Shown in pieces: positions 1 through 9,905 of a DNA stretch of 64,000 bases. The DNA lies in contig CAKSBP010000001.1 in the NCBI GenBank assembly GCA_934438135.1, positions 62,001 to 126,000 on the forward strand, in the 5' to 3' direction. Numbering within the stretch: the first letter of the stretch is position 1; each line of letters opens with the position of its first letter. A model generated the notes under the pieces. That model was not told the origin of the DNA. It ran no database searches and saw only the letters and a program-made list of their open reading frames with translations. The translations under genes were made by a program, and so were the position numbers. Source of the DNA: an uncultured Clostridium sp. GTDB lineage: Bacteria; Bacillota; Clostridia; Lachnospirales; Lachnospiraceae.

Positions 1-898
1 TTAATTCTTTCCGGATGTGGAACAATTCTTCAAGAAGCCAGTATGTCTCAATACATCTTGGTTTATCAATAGCAGTATGACAGATTCCATTATAATTGAC
101 ACGATATCTATATACAACGGAAGAAATCGTACAGGCCTTTTTTATGGATGGGTATAGCACATATGCCATAACACTGTCTTCAAACCAATAAGATTCCGGA
201 AATTTTAATGTTTGAAAAAACTCACTCTTAATTATTTTAGACCAAGCAAATCCACTCAGTTGATTGACTGGTTCTACTTGATTCTGATTCTTATGTTTCA
301 TCAATGACCATTCTTTTTTTTCATTAAAATGACTGCTGCTTCCTTCTACAATATCTGCATTTTCACGATATGCACATTCTAAGAGATTCTGTATGGCTCC
401 ATCTGCTAATGTATCATCAGAATCTACGAACATAATATAATTTCCTTCTATTGTCTTCATTCCTGTATTTCTTGCAGCAGACAGACCACCATTTTTCTGT
501 CGTATAACCTCCATATTATCTCTGGATTCATATCTTTTTAGGATTTCCAGTGTACAATCCGTAGAACCGTCATCTACGGCAACTACTTTGTATGTATATT
601 CTGTCTTTTGTGAAAACACAGATTCTAAGCATTCTTCCAGATAAGAAGCTACATTATAACAAGGAATTACAATCTGTAAATCGTATTTTTTATTTATTTG
701 GGAAATCCCATCACAGTTATTACTCTCTGGCTTCTGCCAAACTTCATTTAGTTTCTTTACTGCCTCCACTTTTCCTTCTTTTATTATTTCTTTGGAAAAA
801 GGTTTTAATACCGAGTAAACAGCTTTATTCAATTTAAGATATCTTGTTCCCTGTGTAAATACCTTTGATATGGTATACTTTAACTTAATTCGGCTCAT
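1..898 (-). CDS. Glycosyltransferase family 2, C-terminus cut by the window edge
   Basis: Reading the minus strand from ATG at 898 gives an open frame that runs off the window. A GGGAGG ribosome site lies 8 nt upstream. After a basic N-terminal stretch of about 65 residues comes a GT-A fold: LQIVIPCYNVASYLEECLES, then VVAVDDGSTD, NGGLSAARNTG and FVDSDD. This is the nucleotide-sugar-binding and DXD metal-binding pattern of GT2 enzymes. Such enzymes transfer a sugar from a nucleotide donor to a polysaccharide or teichoic-acid-type acceptor at the inner membrane face. The acceptor cannot be told from sequence. About 299 codons are visible and the 3' end is missing. The gene is separated from leuS by a terminator, so it probably has its own promoter. 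Confidence 0.85.
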   Translation of the reverse strand, partial: MSRIKLKYTISKVFTQGTRYLKLNKAVYSVLKPFSKEIIKEGKVEAVKKLNEVWQKPESNNCDGISQINKKYDLQIVIPCYNVASYLEECLESVFSQKTEYTYKVVAVDDGSTDCTLEILKRYESRDNMEVIRQKNGGLSAARNTGMKTIEGNYIMFVDSDDTLADGAIQNLLECAYRENADIVEGSSSHFNEKKEWSLMKHKNQNQVEPVNQLSGFAWSKIIKSEFFQTLKFPESYWFEDSVMAYVLYPSIKKACTISSVVYRYRVNYNGICHTAIDKPRCIETYWLLEELFHIRKEL

Positions 899-912
899 TC
901 TCATCCTCCCCA

Positions 913-970
913 TAATAGAAAACCTGCTGGTGCCATTCGCAACAATGCTTCTGAGCCAGCAGGTTTCTTT
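913..970 (-). terminator. Bidirectional rho-independent terminator after leuS
   Basis: The arms AAACCTGCTGG and CCAGCAGGTTT are perfectly complementary around a loop of about 26 nt. A T-rich run follows on both strands. It lies directly downstream of the leuS stop codon. Confidence 0.85.
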
Positions 971-995
971 TTATGTGATACCTAGAATATCTAAT

Positions 996-3419
996 TTATT
1001 TTGCAACAATATTAATAATTCTACCCTTAACATAAATTTCTTTTACAATAGTCTTTCCTTCAATGGCATTTGCAACACTATGAATTTCTTTTGCTTTCGC
1101 AAGTGCAGATTCGCTGTCTTCCTCTACACCGATTTCTACTGTGCCTTTTACTTTACCATTTACCTGAACACCAATTGTAACAGTATCTTCTTTGATTGCT
1201 TCTTCATCGTATGTTGGCCAGCTTTCGTAAGCAATGGTATCTTCATGACCATATATGCTCCACATTTCTTCGCCAACATGAGGGCAGATACAAGATAACA
1301 TTTTGATAAATCCTTCTGCGTACTCTCTTGGGCATTTACCAGCTTTGTAACAGCTGTTTACAAAAATCATCAGCTGACTGATTGCTGTGTTAAATCCTAA
1401 CTGTTCGAAGTCGCTTGTAACTTTCTTAACCGTCTGATGATAAACTTTCTTTAATGTCTCGTCATTATCTTCTGTAATATTGTCTAGATGGGTAAAGAAT
1501 GTCCATACACGATTGATGAACTTTCTTGCACCTTCAACTCCCTGTTGACTCCAAGGTTTGGAAACTTCTAATGGTCCCATGAACATTTCGTAAAGTCTTA
1601 GCGTATCTGCACCGTAATCTCTTACGATATCACTTGGATTTACTACGAATTCAGGGAAACGTTTACCCATCTTGATTCCGTTGGAACCAAGAATCATACC
1701 CTGGTGAACTAATTTTTTAAATGGTTCTTTTACTGGAGATAAGCCCTTATCATATAAATAACGATTCCAGATTCTTGCATACATTAAATGACCAACTGCA
1801 TGTTCTGGTCCTCCGATGTATAAATCAACTGGAAGCCAGTGTTTTAATAATTCCTGATCTGCAAATTCTTTATCATTATGTGGATCAATATAACGCATGT
1901 AGTACCAGCTGGAACCTGCGCTTCCTGGCATAGTGGATGTTTCACGTTTTCCTTTGATACCATTATGGTCATACTGTTTCCAGTCTGTTGCATTTTCAAG
2001 TGGAGCCTGTCCGTTCTTACCTTTGTAATCTTCCAGCTGTGGTAAGATTAATGGTAACTCTTCGTCATCTAATACATGAATTTCATTATTTTCTGTATAA
2101 ACAACTGGCACTGGTTCTCCCCAGTATCTCTGTCTTGCGAAAATCCATTCCCGGAAATGGTAGTTCACTGTCTTCCTGGCAACTCCCATTTTTACTAATT
2201 TATCTGTAATAGCTGTTTTTGCTTCTTCTACTGTCAGACCTGTAAATTCTTCAGAATTAATTAATTTACAGCCTTTTCCAAGATATTCACCTTTTTCAAA
2301 TGCTTTTTCTGTTACTTCTCCACCTTCGATTACCTGAACCATAGGAATGTCATGAACCTTGGCATATTCAAAGTCTCTCTGGTCATGACAAGGAACTGCC
2401 ATAACAGCACCAGTTCCATAGCTTGCTAATACGAAGTCACCGATGAATAAAGGAACTTCTCTTCCATTTACAGGGTTGACAGCATATACGCCTTTTAAGA
2501 TGCAGCCTGATTTTGTTTTGTTAAGCTGAGTACGATCCATATCGTTTTTCTTTAATGTTTCATCGATATAAGCCTGTACTTCTTCTTTATTTTCAATTCT
2601 TGGCATTAAGTCTTTTACTGTCTGTCCTTCTGGAGCAAGAACCATAAAGGTAATACCATAAATTGTTTCGATACATGTTGTAAAGATGGAGAACTTTCCA
2701 CCACCAACAATGTCAAAATCAACTTCTACACCTTCTGATTTTCCAATCCAGTGTCTCTGCATATCCTTTGTGGATTCTGGCCAGTCGATTTCATCTAATC
2801 CTTCCAGTAATTTTTCAGCAAATGCAGGCTGATTGATAACCCACTGTTTCATATTTTTACGAATCACTGGGAAACCACCACGTTCGGATTTTCCATCAAT
2901 GACTTCGTCATTGGATAATACCGTACCAAGTTCTTCACACCAGTTTACAGGCATATCTACGTATTTTGCATAACCATCTAAGTATAACTGCTTGAAAATC
3001 CACTGTGTCCACTTATAGAATTCAGGATCACTTGTAGCAATCATTTTTGACCAGTCATAATCAAATCCAAGTTCTTTTAACTGTTTGGAAAATGTCTTTA
3101 TGTTTTCCTGTGTAAATCCATTTGGATGATTTCCTGTATTTACAGCATACTGTTCTGCCGGCAGACCGAAAGAATCATATCCCATTGGATGCAGTACATT
3201 GTATCCCTGCATACGTTTCATACGTGCTGTAATATCGGTTGCTGTGTATCCTTCTGGATGTCCTGCATGCAGACCTACACCTGACGGATAAGGAAACATA
3301 TCCAGTACATAATATTTGGGTTTACTGAAATCCCAGACATCTGTTTTAAATGTTTCATGTTCTTCCCAGTACTTCTGCCATTTTTTCTCAATTTCTTTTG
3401 GGTTATAACGCTGTTCCAT
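996..3419 (-). CDS. leuS: Leucyl-tRNA synthetase with degenerate editing and KMSKS motifs
   Basis: This class I enzyme charges tRNA-Leu with leucine in the cytoplasm. The HIGH motif is HAGH at about residues 51-54, within the LeuRS-typical FPYPSG...HAGHPEGYTATD block. The CP1 editing domain spans about residues 220-420. The ATG at 3419 is preferred over the in-frame ATG at 3431 because GGAG lies 7 nt before it; this gives 807 aa, normal for bacterial LeuRS. Two oddities stand out. The KMSKS loop reads IKMGKRFPEF instead of KMSKSKGN. The threonine-rich editing motif reads TTCIET instead of the usual TTRPDT, although the downstream GTGAVMAVP.HDQRD block that supplies the editing aspartate is intact. 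Expression is probably controlled by the upstream T-box. Confidence 0.97.
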   Translation of the reverse strand: MEQRYNPKEIEKKWQKYWEEHETFKTDVWDFSKPKYYVLDMFPYPSGVGLHAGHPEGYTATDITARMKRMQGYNVLHPMGYDSFGLPAEQYAVNTGNHPNGFTQENIKTFSKQLKELGFDYDWSKMIATSDPEFYKWTQWIFKQLYLDGYAKYVDMPVNWCEELGTVLSNDEVIDGKSERGGFPVIRKNMKQWVINQPAFAEKLLEGLDEIDWPESTKDMQRHWIGKSEGVEVDFDIVGGGKFSIFTTCIETIYGITFMVLAPEGQTVKDLMPRIENKEEVQAYIDETLKKNDMDRTQLNKTKSGCILKGVYAVNPVNGREVPLFIGDFVLASYGTGAVMAVPCHDQRDFEYAKVHDIPMVQVIEGGEVTEKAFEKGEYLGKGCKLINSEEFTGLTVEEAKTAITDKLVKMGVARKTVNYHFREWIFARQRYWGEPVPVVYTENNEIHVLDDEELPLILPQLEDYKGKNGQAPLENATDWKQYDHNGIKGKRETSTMPGSAGSSWYYMRYIDPHNDKEFADQELLKHWLPVDLYIGGPEHAVGHLMYARIWNRYLYDKGLSPVKEPFKKLVHQGMILGSNGIKMGKRFPEFVVNPSDIVRDYGADTLRLYEMFMGPLEVSKPWSQQGVEGARKFINRVWTFFTHLDNITEDNDETLKKVYHQTVKKVTSDFEQLGFNTAISQLMIFVNSCYKAGKCPREYAEGFIKMLSCICPHVGEEMWSIYGHEDTIAYESWPTYDEEAIKEDTVTIGVQVNGKVKGTVEIGVEEDSESALAKAKEIHSVANAIEGKTIVKEIYVKGRIINIVAK

Positions 3420-3444
3420 AATTATCTCCATTTCTAATCGTAAA

Positions 3445-3745
3445 TTTTAAATTTCCCTGTCACATAAAAAAAGCCCCTCATCTCTACTTAACAAAATAAA
3501 GAGACGAAAGGATTCACCTACCGCGGTACCACTCTAATTCAGGGAAACCCCTGCACTCCTGATTCTATAACGGGAATTCCCGCCAAAGCCTACTATTACA
3601 ATGGTTCAGCCCTGGAGTTCATAGACGAGTTCAAAGCTTTTCAGATTATCTTCCACCAAATGATAACTCTCTGTCACTGAAAAATACTTCTACTACTTCT
3701 AATCATAACTTTTATCTGATAATACACTAACCTTTTCTCGGGGAT
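3445..3745 (-). ncRNA. T-box leader (leucine specific) upstream of leuS
   Basis: On the minus strand the conserved T-box AGAGTGGTACCGCGGT is at 3520-3535. It is followed by a terminator (stem about 3473-3512, T run 3465-3472). Upstream is a Stem I region with AGAGAG and GGTGGAAG elements, and a GAACTC context that places a CUC leucine codon at about 3627-3629. A T-box senses uncharged tRNA by pairing with its anticodon and acceptor end, which favours the antiterminator. The CUC specifier fits the leuS gene downstream. A second GAACTC lies at 3615-3620, so the exact specifier position is slightly uncertain, but both give CUC. Confidence 0.93.
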
Positions 3746-3752
3746 CTGTCAA
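3725..3752 (-). promoter_or_regulatory. Candidate promoter of the leuS T-box transcript
   Basis: A perfect TTGACA -35 box lies at 3747-3752 on the minus strand. The -10 box is weak (TAGTGT at 17-bp spacing), so only the -35 is convincing. Confidence 0.45.
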
Positions 3753-3782
3753 GTAGAAAAAGAAGAAAATATGATAGATTAG

Positions 3783-3820
3783 AAAAACAGATGCTGCAAA
3801 TATTATTTTACAACATCTGT
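3783..3820 (-). terminator. Terminator after the 5'-nucleotidase gene
   Basis: The stem is ACAGATG paired with CATCTGT. TTTTTC follows on the minus strand, about 45 nt beyond the stop codon of the secreted nucleotidase. Confidence 0.65.
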
Positions 3821-3864
3821 CTTATAACTTGAACTTAAATAATATAAATATTATAACATTACTT

Positions 3865-6800
3865 TTATTTCAATACCGTCACCGATTTTACACTAGACCA
3901 TTTTGAATAAACCTTCCTTGTCTCTCCATTCCATTTTACAGTCTTATAAGTACGGACTCTTACATAATATTTTCTGTGGGAGTGTATCTTTACAATGGTT
4001 TTAGACACTACGTTATTTTTGTTTACGTTTACCGTGGAAGATTTCTTTTCTGCAAATCCACTGCTGGTCGAATACTGAATCTGGTAACCTGTTGTCTGGC
4101 TTTTTTGTTTCTTCCATGTTACAGTCAATGACTTAGAAGCACTGCTTACCTTGTTGATACTTGTACCTTTTGGAACAATTGTAAAGCTTTTTATTACCGT
4201 GCCGCGATAATTACCTTGGAAAACAACTTCTGCTGTATAGATTCCTACATTTTTTCTATCACCTTTATACGAAATGGTATAATCCGTACCAACCTTTAAT
4301 ACATTCTCCGTACTGTCTGTTACCGTAATAGCAGGTCTTCTTGTTTTTCCGTTATATGTATATTTTGTTGTAGAAAGTGTAACTTTTGAAATCTTAGGAA
4401 TTACCGTTGTTTTCGTATCTCCACAAACCGTGCATTTTTCTGTAATCTTTCCATCCTTTTTGATTGTAGCTGGAACAATCGTCTGTTTATAGGTATGTTT
4501 TTCTTCTTTATTCGGTGTATTGTCAGCGGCTGGCTGCTCTGTCACTTCTCCTGTTGTAGGACCACTGGTTCCTTCTGCCTTAATAATTTCCGTAATTACC
4601 GAGCTTCCCTGAAGATATTTGATATATCCGTCAGAATCCTTAGTTGGTTCTTTGCTTTCCGTAATAACACGAATTCTTTTCTCACCATATGGATTCGCAT
4701 AAATACTGTCTGCCTTAATTTTTCCACCAAGCGTATTGGTAATATACTCAATCAATACCTGGTTATCTACTTTAACCTCATCTTGAAGAATTTTATTATC
4801 TGCAAACATGGAATATCCATCACCTGATTTTTTCAACATATAGTTATGAGAAGCAAGAGTATATGTCTTCGTTAAATCCAGTGCTTTTCCGCCGACTTTT
4901 ACATTCTTCACACGATAAGCACCGTTTACCTTTACAAACATTTTTTTGTCACCCAATACAACAGAAGATGGAATCGTAGTATCAATATCATATGTCAGAC
5001 CGGAAACCTGTAAAAAACCTCCGTTCTCACCTTCTCTAACTACTCTTGCCCCTAATTCCAGTGCATCGAGAATCTCCTGTCCGGTTGCCTCTACAAGACA
5101 CGCTTTATTTCCAAATGGATGTACATTTATAATATCTCCATACGTAATATTTCCCTTATTGATATTAGCACGAACTCCGCCACCATTTACAAATGCAATA
5201 TCCGCTCCTAATAATTCTCGATAAGCATCTGCACATAAATCACCAAGATTGGTTTCCTGCGAACGTACCAGACGGTTTCCAGTCACAGGATCGTTGGTAG
5301 TAAGGGTTATTTCCGAAGCTGCCACTACCGAATTCTGTAAATCCTGAAATTTTGCAGTAATGCCATTTACATAGGAAAGTGTAGCAGAATCCTGCATGCT
5401 TATATTATTTACCAGCTTACTTGAAACACTGTCATCATCCGTATCAATGCGAAGTACACCTAAATTTTTTAACTTGGTTCCTGTGGATGTTAATACTACA
5501 TTTCTATTATTCAGGTCTTTGCAGACTTCACTGGAAATCGTACTATGAGAGTGTCCATCTAGAAGTGCATCCATTCCAGTGGTATGGGCAATCAAATCTT
5601 TTGATGTCCAAGGTTCACTGGATGGATCCGTTCCAAGGTGTGACAGTACAACTATATAATCCGCTCCTGCTGATTTTGCATCATTAATTGTCTCCTGTAC
5701 CTTTACGTATAAATCTTCTCCATCATTTCCTTCACAGAATCCATAGATATAGTTTCCATCTTCATCCTGAAAATATGCTGGGGTAGATTTCGTAAAAGAT
5801 TCTGGAGTAGAAACACCGATATATGCTACTTTTTTTCCGGCTTTCTCCACGATTTTATATGGAGAAAATACCGTTTGATTTGTTTTTAGATTTATAAAAT
5901 TGCAGCTAAGATACTGATATCCATTATCCTTTTCTGCCTCTTTGGCTATCTGTAAGAAATTATCCATGCCAAAGTCAAATTCATGATTTCCTGGAATAGC
6001 AAAGGAATAGCCTGTCTGTTTCATAATATCTTTTAAATAAGAACCTTTTGAAAGAGTACCAATAATTTCTCCCTGAATGGCATCTCCATTATCCACCAAT
6101 TCCACTTGATATCCTAAAGACTCTAGCTGCTTTTTATACTGTGCTACGGAAGCATAGCCAAGACAGTCTACTGATTTTTCATAGGCATTGTGAACATCAT
6201 TTGTATATAATATGATAATGTCGTCTGCATCCTGCTTTGTAAGTGCATAAACAGCAAGGGTCCCACTTACCTCTCCTGCGGCCATAACAACAGGTTTTCC
6301 ATCAATGACAGCCACACAGATTCCTTCTGGTGATACATCTCCAGCAATCTTAAAAGAGAAATCACGACTATTCATATAATTCACATTCATGCTGTATTCT
6401 GGATTAGTAATATCATATGCCATAATACCACCAATTCGTTCCAGCACAATAAATGCATAGGTTCTTCCCTCTATCTGCCCAATCGTAACATTTTTTGGTT
6501 CTGGACCTTTTGAGGTGCTGCATGCATCTGCCATTGTGTTATTATTAGAGCAGTTAAAATTAGAAGGAAATGCATCTGCTGTAATAGACTCAAAATCAGC
6601 GCCGCTATCATAGACTTCTTTTAACCCTCTGTCTGTTACTCTAAATATCGTGAATCCACGTCCTCCAAATAAAACATTCTTTCCTTCTGGAATCCCTATA
6701 CATTTGGTAGAATTCAGTACTGTAACCTCCGCACCTGCAATTGTCTGTATTATTTCATTGGAATAGTCCGCCCATTCCCTGGAATCTCCTTCATTGGCAG

Positions 6801-7875
6801 TTACAAGATACGTTTTTCCATCTTTTTCATATACTGCAATGCCGTATGGCATTCTTGCTCCCACTAAATTGTCATATACCGATGGATTGTATCCTCCATC
6901 ATCCTTAATATCAACTTTTACACTACTATAATCTTCAAATCCAACGGAATAAATTCCTGTAAATGTTTTGTTTTCTACATCCAAAACAGCTACTGCATTT
7001 GCCTCCTGTAAAGCAACATATGCCTTGCTTCCATCTTCGGATACAGAAATATATTCTGGTTCTAAATCTGTTGCTGGTGAGACGGCCTTTCCATCCACTA
7101 CACCAATCAGCACATTCTCTGCAGCAAGCTCCTGAGCTGTAAAACTGCCAAATCCAACCTGACTGGATGTTCCACTTAAAAGATTAAGAACCGTTACACT
7201 TCCCTCTGGATCGACTGCGCCATCACCATATCCATTTCGGGGTTTTCCTTCATCTGCACTTAAGACTGTATTATTATCTGCAAATGTCACCATATTCGGC
7301 TGAATACCTGCCGGATAAACATGTGGACTGCTGATGCTTCCATCACTGTTACAGGTAAATACAACAATTACACCAGCTTTATCATACACTTCATTCTGAA
7401 CTGCTGCTGCAAGCTTTGTTCCATCTGGCGAAACGGCCACACTTGTCATGTCTCCATATTTAAATTCATCGTTATCAGACACTGTTTTTTCAACTAGTTC
7501 TTTTACATCATATTCACTTCCATTTAATTGAACTGGCTCCACAGTATCCGCCGGGGCATCCACTTTCACTGCAGCCAGTGTTCCTTTTATTCCATTGACT
7601 GCATAGGCATATCCATTCTGGCTGTTATATTCCACAATTTCCAGGCTTCCCCCATCTGCTGAAACCATCTCTGAATCATAACGGGCATACAGCTGCATAT
7701 CCAGAGTAGTTGCACCATTTTGCATTCCTATCGTCTTTACATTTGATGTTGTTGACTCAAGGTGTGCTGTTCCTTTTTCTGATGCATGTAAAACCATTCC
7801 TCCCGGCAAGACTGTCTGCACAGTCAAAGCCGCCACTATTCCAAGAGACAGAACTTTCTTCCTTACTTCTTTCAT
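3865..7875 (-). CDS. Secreted choice-of-anchor-I beta-propeller / 5'-nucleotidase fusion
   Basis: This 1336-aa exported protein starts with a signal peptide (residues 1 to about 32). Residues about 40-545 resemble the choice-of-anchor I propeller-like region. A calcineurin-like metallophosphatase follows, with YTNDVHN at about 555, DNGDAIQG, GNHEFDFG at about 627, LSHLGTD and DGHSHST. A 5'-nucleotidase C-terminal domain has NGGGVRAN at about 897, which binds the nucleoside. The tail has a CxxC motif (CTVCG), an Ig-like module and an FN3-like domain ending in basic residues. UshA-type enzymes hydrolyse extracellular nucleotides to nucleosides and phosphate, so scavenging at the cell surface is the likely role. 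The start has AGGAGG 7 nt upstream. No LPXTG motif is visible, so attachment would be non-covalent. Confidence 0.9.
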   Translation of the reverse strand: MKEVRKKVLSLGIVAALTVQTVLPGGMVLHASEKGTAHLESTTSNVKTIGMQNGATTLDMQLYARYDSEMVSADGGSLEIVEYNSQNGYAYAVNGIKGTLAAVKVDAPADTVEPVQLNGSEYDVKELVEKTVSDNDEFKYGDMTSVAVSPDGTKLAAAVQNEVYDKAGVIVVFTCNSDGSISSPHVYPAGIQPNMVTFADNNTVLSADEGKPRNGYGDGAVDPEGSVTVLNLLSGTSSQVGFGSFTAQELAAENVLIGVVDGKAVSPATDLEPEYISVSEDGSKAYVALQEANAVAVLDVENKTFTGIYSVGFEDYSSVKVDIKDDGGYNPSVYDNLVGARMPYGIAVYEKDGKTYLVTANEGDSREWADYSNEIIQTIAGAEVTVLNSTKCIGIPEGKNVLFGGRGFTIFRVTDRGLKEVYDSGADFESITADAFPSNFNCSNNNTMADACSTSKGPEPKNVTIGQIEGRTYAFIVLERIGGIMAYDITNPEYSMNVNYMNSRDFSFKIAGDVSPEGICVAVIDGKPVVMAAGEVSGTLAVYALTKQDADDIIILYTNDVHNAYEKSVDCLGYASVAQYKKQLESLGYQVELVDNGDAIQGEIIGTLSKGSYLKDIMKQTGYSFAIPGNHEFDFGMDNFLQIAKEAEKDNGYQYLSCNFINLKTNQTVFSPYKIVEKAGKKVAYIGVSTPESFTKSTPAYFQDEDGNYIYGFCEGNDGEDLYVKVQETINDAKSAGADYIVVLSHLGTDPSSEPWTSKDLIAHTTGMDALLDGHSHSTISSEVCKDLNNRNVVLTSTGTKLKNLGVLRIDTDDDSVSSKLVNNISMQDSATLSYVNGITAKFQDLQNSVVAASEITLTTNDPVTGNRLVRSQETNLGDLCADAYRELLGADIAFVNGGGVRANINKGNITYGDIINVHPFGNKACLVEATGQEILDALELGARVVREGENGGFLQVSGLTYDIDTTIPSSVVLGDKKMFVKVNGAYRVKNVKVGGKALDLTKTYTLASHNYMLKKSGDGYSMFADNKILQDEVKVDNQVLIEYITNTLGGKIKADSIYANPYGEKRIRVITESKEPTKDSDGYIKYLQGSSVITEIIKAEGTSGPTTGEVTEQPAADNTPNKEEKHTYKQTIVPATIKKDGKITEKCTVCGDTKTTVIPKISKVTLSTTKYTYNGKTRRPAITVTDSTENVLKVGTDYTISYKGDRKNVGIYTAEVVFQGNYRGTVIKSFTIVPKGTSINKVSSASKSLTVTWKKQKSQTTGYQIQYSTSSGFAEKKSSTVNVNKNNVVSKTIVKIHSHRKYYVRVRTYKTVKWNGETRKVYSKWSSVKSVTVLK

Positions 7876-8023
7876 AAAATCCTCCTTGCTCTACACTCCA
7901 CAGCTGTTACTTGATAGCTGATTTTCTAGTTGTTTGTTTTTTCGTTAACAATATCATAACACATATGTATAAATTATTTCTTTTATCCATGTAAAAAACA
8001 TCAAAAGTTTTTATAATCTATTA

Positions 8024-8560
8024 TTACTCAGAAAGTTCTGGCGTATCAATGGAAAGTTCTTTTTCATCAATCTGTGTATCTATATTCTCTATATTATTTT
8101 CCTGTCCATTTTCCTCGTCATCCCATAATGAATCATACTCTTTATGGGATTTCACTTTATTCATAGCCGCTGCATTCATTGCTGACATATACATCTGCGG
8201 GCTGTATTCCATTAATTTTTTCACATCAGAGGAAGGTACTTTAGCCCCTGATGCAATCCGCCTTGCAGTCTCTATGTATTTTGCTAAATCGTCGACTGCT
8301 TCTGCACCTGCTTCCCCTTGTTGTTTTTGAGCCGCCGCATTTTCCAGACCCATTTTAAGTTCTGACAGCTGTTCCATAAATTCATGGACCGAATTATAAT
8401 CTTTGTTCACACTGGATAATTCCAAAGTGACTCCTTCTAATTCCTCTTTCTTCTCCTTTGACTTACTTAATTCCTTCTGTCTTTTACTTAATTCTATTTT
8501 CCTGTCCCACAGATTGTGAAGCTGTGATGAATAAGTTTTATAAGCTTCTCCGATTTTCAT
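8024..8560 (-). CDS. Conserved-looking coiled-coil protein of unknown function
   Basis: I do not recognise this 178-aa protein. The first 60 residues are Lys/Glu/Leu-rich with heptad character (KRQKELSKSKEKKEELEG) and predict a coiled coil. The middle is alanine-rich and helical. The C-terminus is acidic. There is no signal peptide or membrane segment. The ribosome site GGAGGG overlaps the end of an upstream gene fragment (8567-8665), which suggests translational coupling to a gene that is now mostly lost. The frame is reliable because of its length, its ribosome site and biased codon use, but no function is proposed. Confidence 0.7.
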   Translation of the reverse strand: MKIGEAYKTYSSQLHNLWDRKIELSKRQKELSKSKEKKEELEGVTLELSSVNKDYNSVHEFMEQLSELKMGLENAAAQKQQGEAGAEAVDDLAKYIETARRIASGAKVPSSDVKKLMEYSPQMYMSAMNAAAMNKVKSHKEYDSLWDDEENGQENNIENIDTQIDEKELSIDTPELSE

Positions 8561-8566
8561 AAATCT

Positions 8567-8665
8567 TCACCCTCCATACATTGGCTTTTCAACATATACT
8601 TTCACATGTTTCCCCTGCTCATCACTGTAAGTATCAAAATGAACAATTTCTGTCTGATCATCTAG
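8567..8665 (-). pseudogene. Orphan C-terminal gene fragment, no start codon
   Basis: The frame beginning after the TAG at 8666-8668 encodes 32 residues starting LDDQTEIVHFDTYSDEQGKH, then TGA at 8567-8569. It has protein-like composition but no ATG, and no other plausible initiation site near its 5' end. Its stop lies just before the ribosome site of the next gene, as in an operon. It is best read as the 3' remnant of a gene truncated by deletion. Confidence 0.45.
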
Positions 8666-8789
8666 CTATAAAAAAAGAATACATTATAGTTTTATTCTCC
8701 CTTCTAAAAAATCTCATATTTATACCATAATCTTAGCACAGAAAAGAACAGGAAGAAAAGCATTATTTTACTTATTTCTAAGTCTTTCT

Positions 8790-9779
8790 TTAATTTGATG
8801 ACGCTCCCGACGAAGCTGCTGCACTACTGGCTGCCACTGCTGCGCACATTGCTGCCTCCTGTGCTACAAGCAAAGAAATCGTACCATTCACAGCTGCTGT
8901 CTGCATTGTCTCTTCTGAGAAATAATCTTTCTGCACAAGAATTCCCGCGTACATCAGACGCTGTTTTTTACTAACACTTCCTAAAAACCCAAATCCTTTC
9001 TGATTTGAAAGCCAATCGTCAACCTCTATCATATCCCGCACAATTTCACAGGAATCTGCCTTTGACATAGAAAGAATTCCCAACGTTGGCAGTTCATAGC
9101 TGGTACCATACTTATATCCAGCCTCCTTTAGCCTTGTAAACAACTCCATAGTCCGCTGACATTTTAATTCTGCATTTCCATCACAAAGTGCCAGAACATG
9201 ACTTAGAGACTGAACTGCATTCAATGAGAAGAAATTTTCTTTTAAAATATGATAACAACTTTCCGCTTCCTGTATCAGCATATCATCACTTTTATCAGAC
9301 AATGCCATTAATGCACAAAATGCACTATCCTCACTGGATGTTAAAAATGGATGTTCTGCTTTCATACGCTCATAAATGATTCTGGTGCGTGCTGCAATTT
9401 TATCATACTCATCCTCCGATGCCATCTCTGTAAGAATGAGAGCGGCCAATGGCAGATACGTAGAAGCCCAGAAATACTTTTTTAGCAAATCATGCATTTT
9501 TAATGCATTTTCCAGTTCTTTTTCTGGGTTTTCACTAACTGCAAGCATCGCCGCAATCGGAATTCTGGCAGTACCTCGGAAATTAGAAAAGGCACCAACT
9601 CTGTTTTTTAGCAGTCCCTTACAATATTTCAATACTTTCTCATCTACGGTTTTATCTTTAACTGTATAAATTCCAGCACAGGCCAAATGGAGCAGTCCAC
9701 TGTCCCATGAAAAAACAGATTTCACATGGTCTCTATTTTCAATTAATTTTTGTGCACGTAGTTTTGTTTGTTCATTCAT
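8790..9779 (-). CDS. DUF4003-family protein
   Basis: The 329-aa cytoplasmic protein matches the general form of the DUF4003 family: an all-helical body starting with a segment that includes NRDHVKSVFSWDSGLLHLAC, a central FRGTARIPIAAMLAVSENPE block, and an Ala/Ser-rich C-terminus. There is no signal peptide or catalytic motif I can point to. The family's biochemical role is unknown to me. The gene is separated from the upstream pcp operon by a strong terminator at 9830-9869 and probably has its own promoter. The GAGGAGG ribosome site is about 13 nt from the ATG, longer than usual. Confidence 0.75.
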   Translation of the reverse strand: MNEQTKLRAQKLIENRDHVKSVFSWDSGLLHLACAGIYTVKDKTVDEKVLKYCKGLLKNRVGAFSNFRGTARIPIAAMLAVSENPEKELENALKMHDLLKKYFWASTYLPLAALILTEMASEDEYDKIAARTRIIYERMKAEHPFLTSSEDSAFCALMALSDKSDDMLIQEAESCYHILKENFFSLNAVQSLSHVLALCDGNAELKCQRTMELFTRLKEAGYKYGTSYELPTLGILSMSKADSCEIVRDMIEVDDWLSNQKGFGFLGSVSKKQRLMYAGILVQKDYFSEETMQTAAVNGTISLLVAQEAAMCAAVAASSAAASSGASSN

Positions 9780-9829
9780 TTAAAAGTTTTAATCCTCCTC
9801 TTTAATTGGCAGTTTTCATAACAAAAATA

Positions 9830-9869
9830 AAAAAGCATGAATCTATTATATCAAAAATTCATGCTTTTT
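9830..9869 (-). terminator. Terminator of the pyroglutamate operon (bidirectional)
   Basis: The 13-bp perfect stem AAAAAGCATGAAT / ATTCATGCTTTTT has A/T runs on both sides. It lies just downstream of pcp. Confidence 0.88.
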
Positions 9870-9905
9870 TACTATATGAAATTCATATTCTGTTTTAGCC
9901 CACCA

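Noticed and set aside
870..1298. Plus-strand 142-codon frame
   Set aside because: It crosses the leuS terminator and lies mainly antisense to leuS; its protein has no recognisable pattern.
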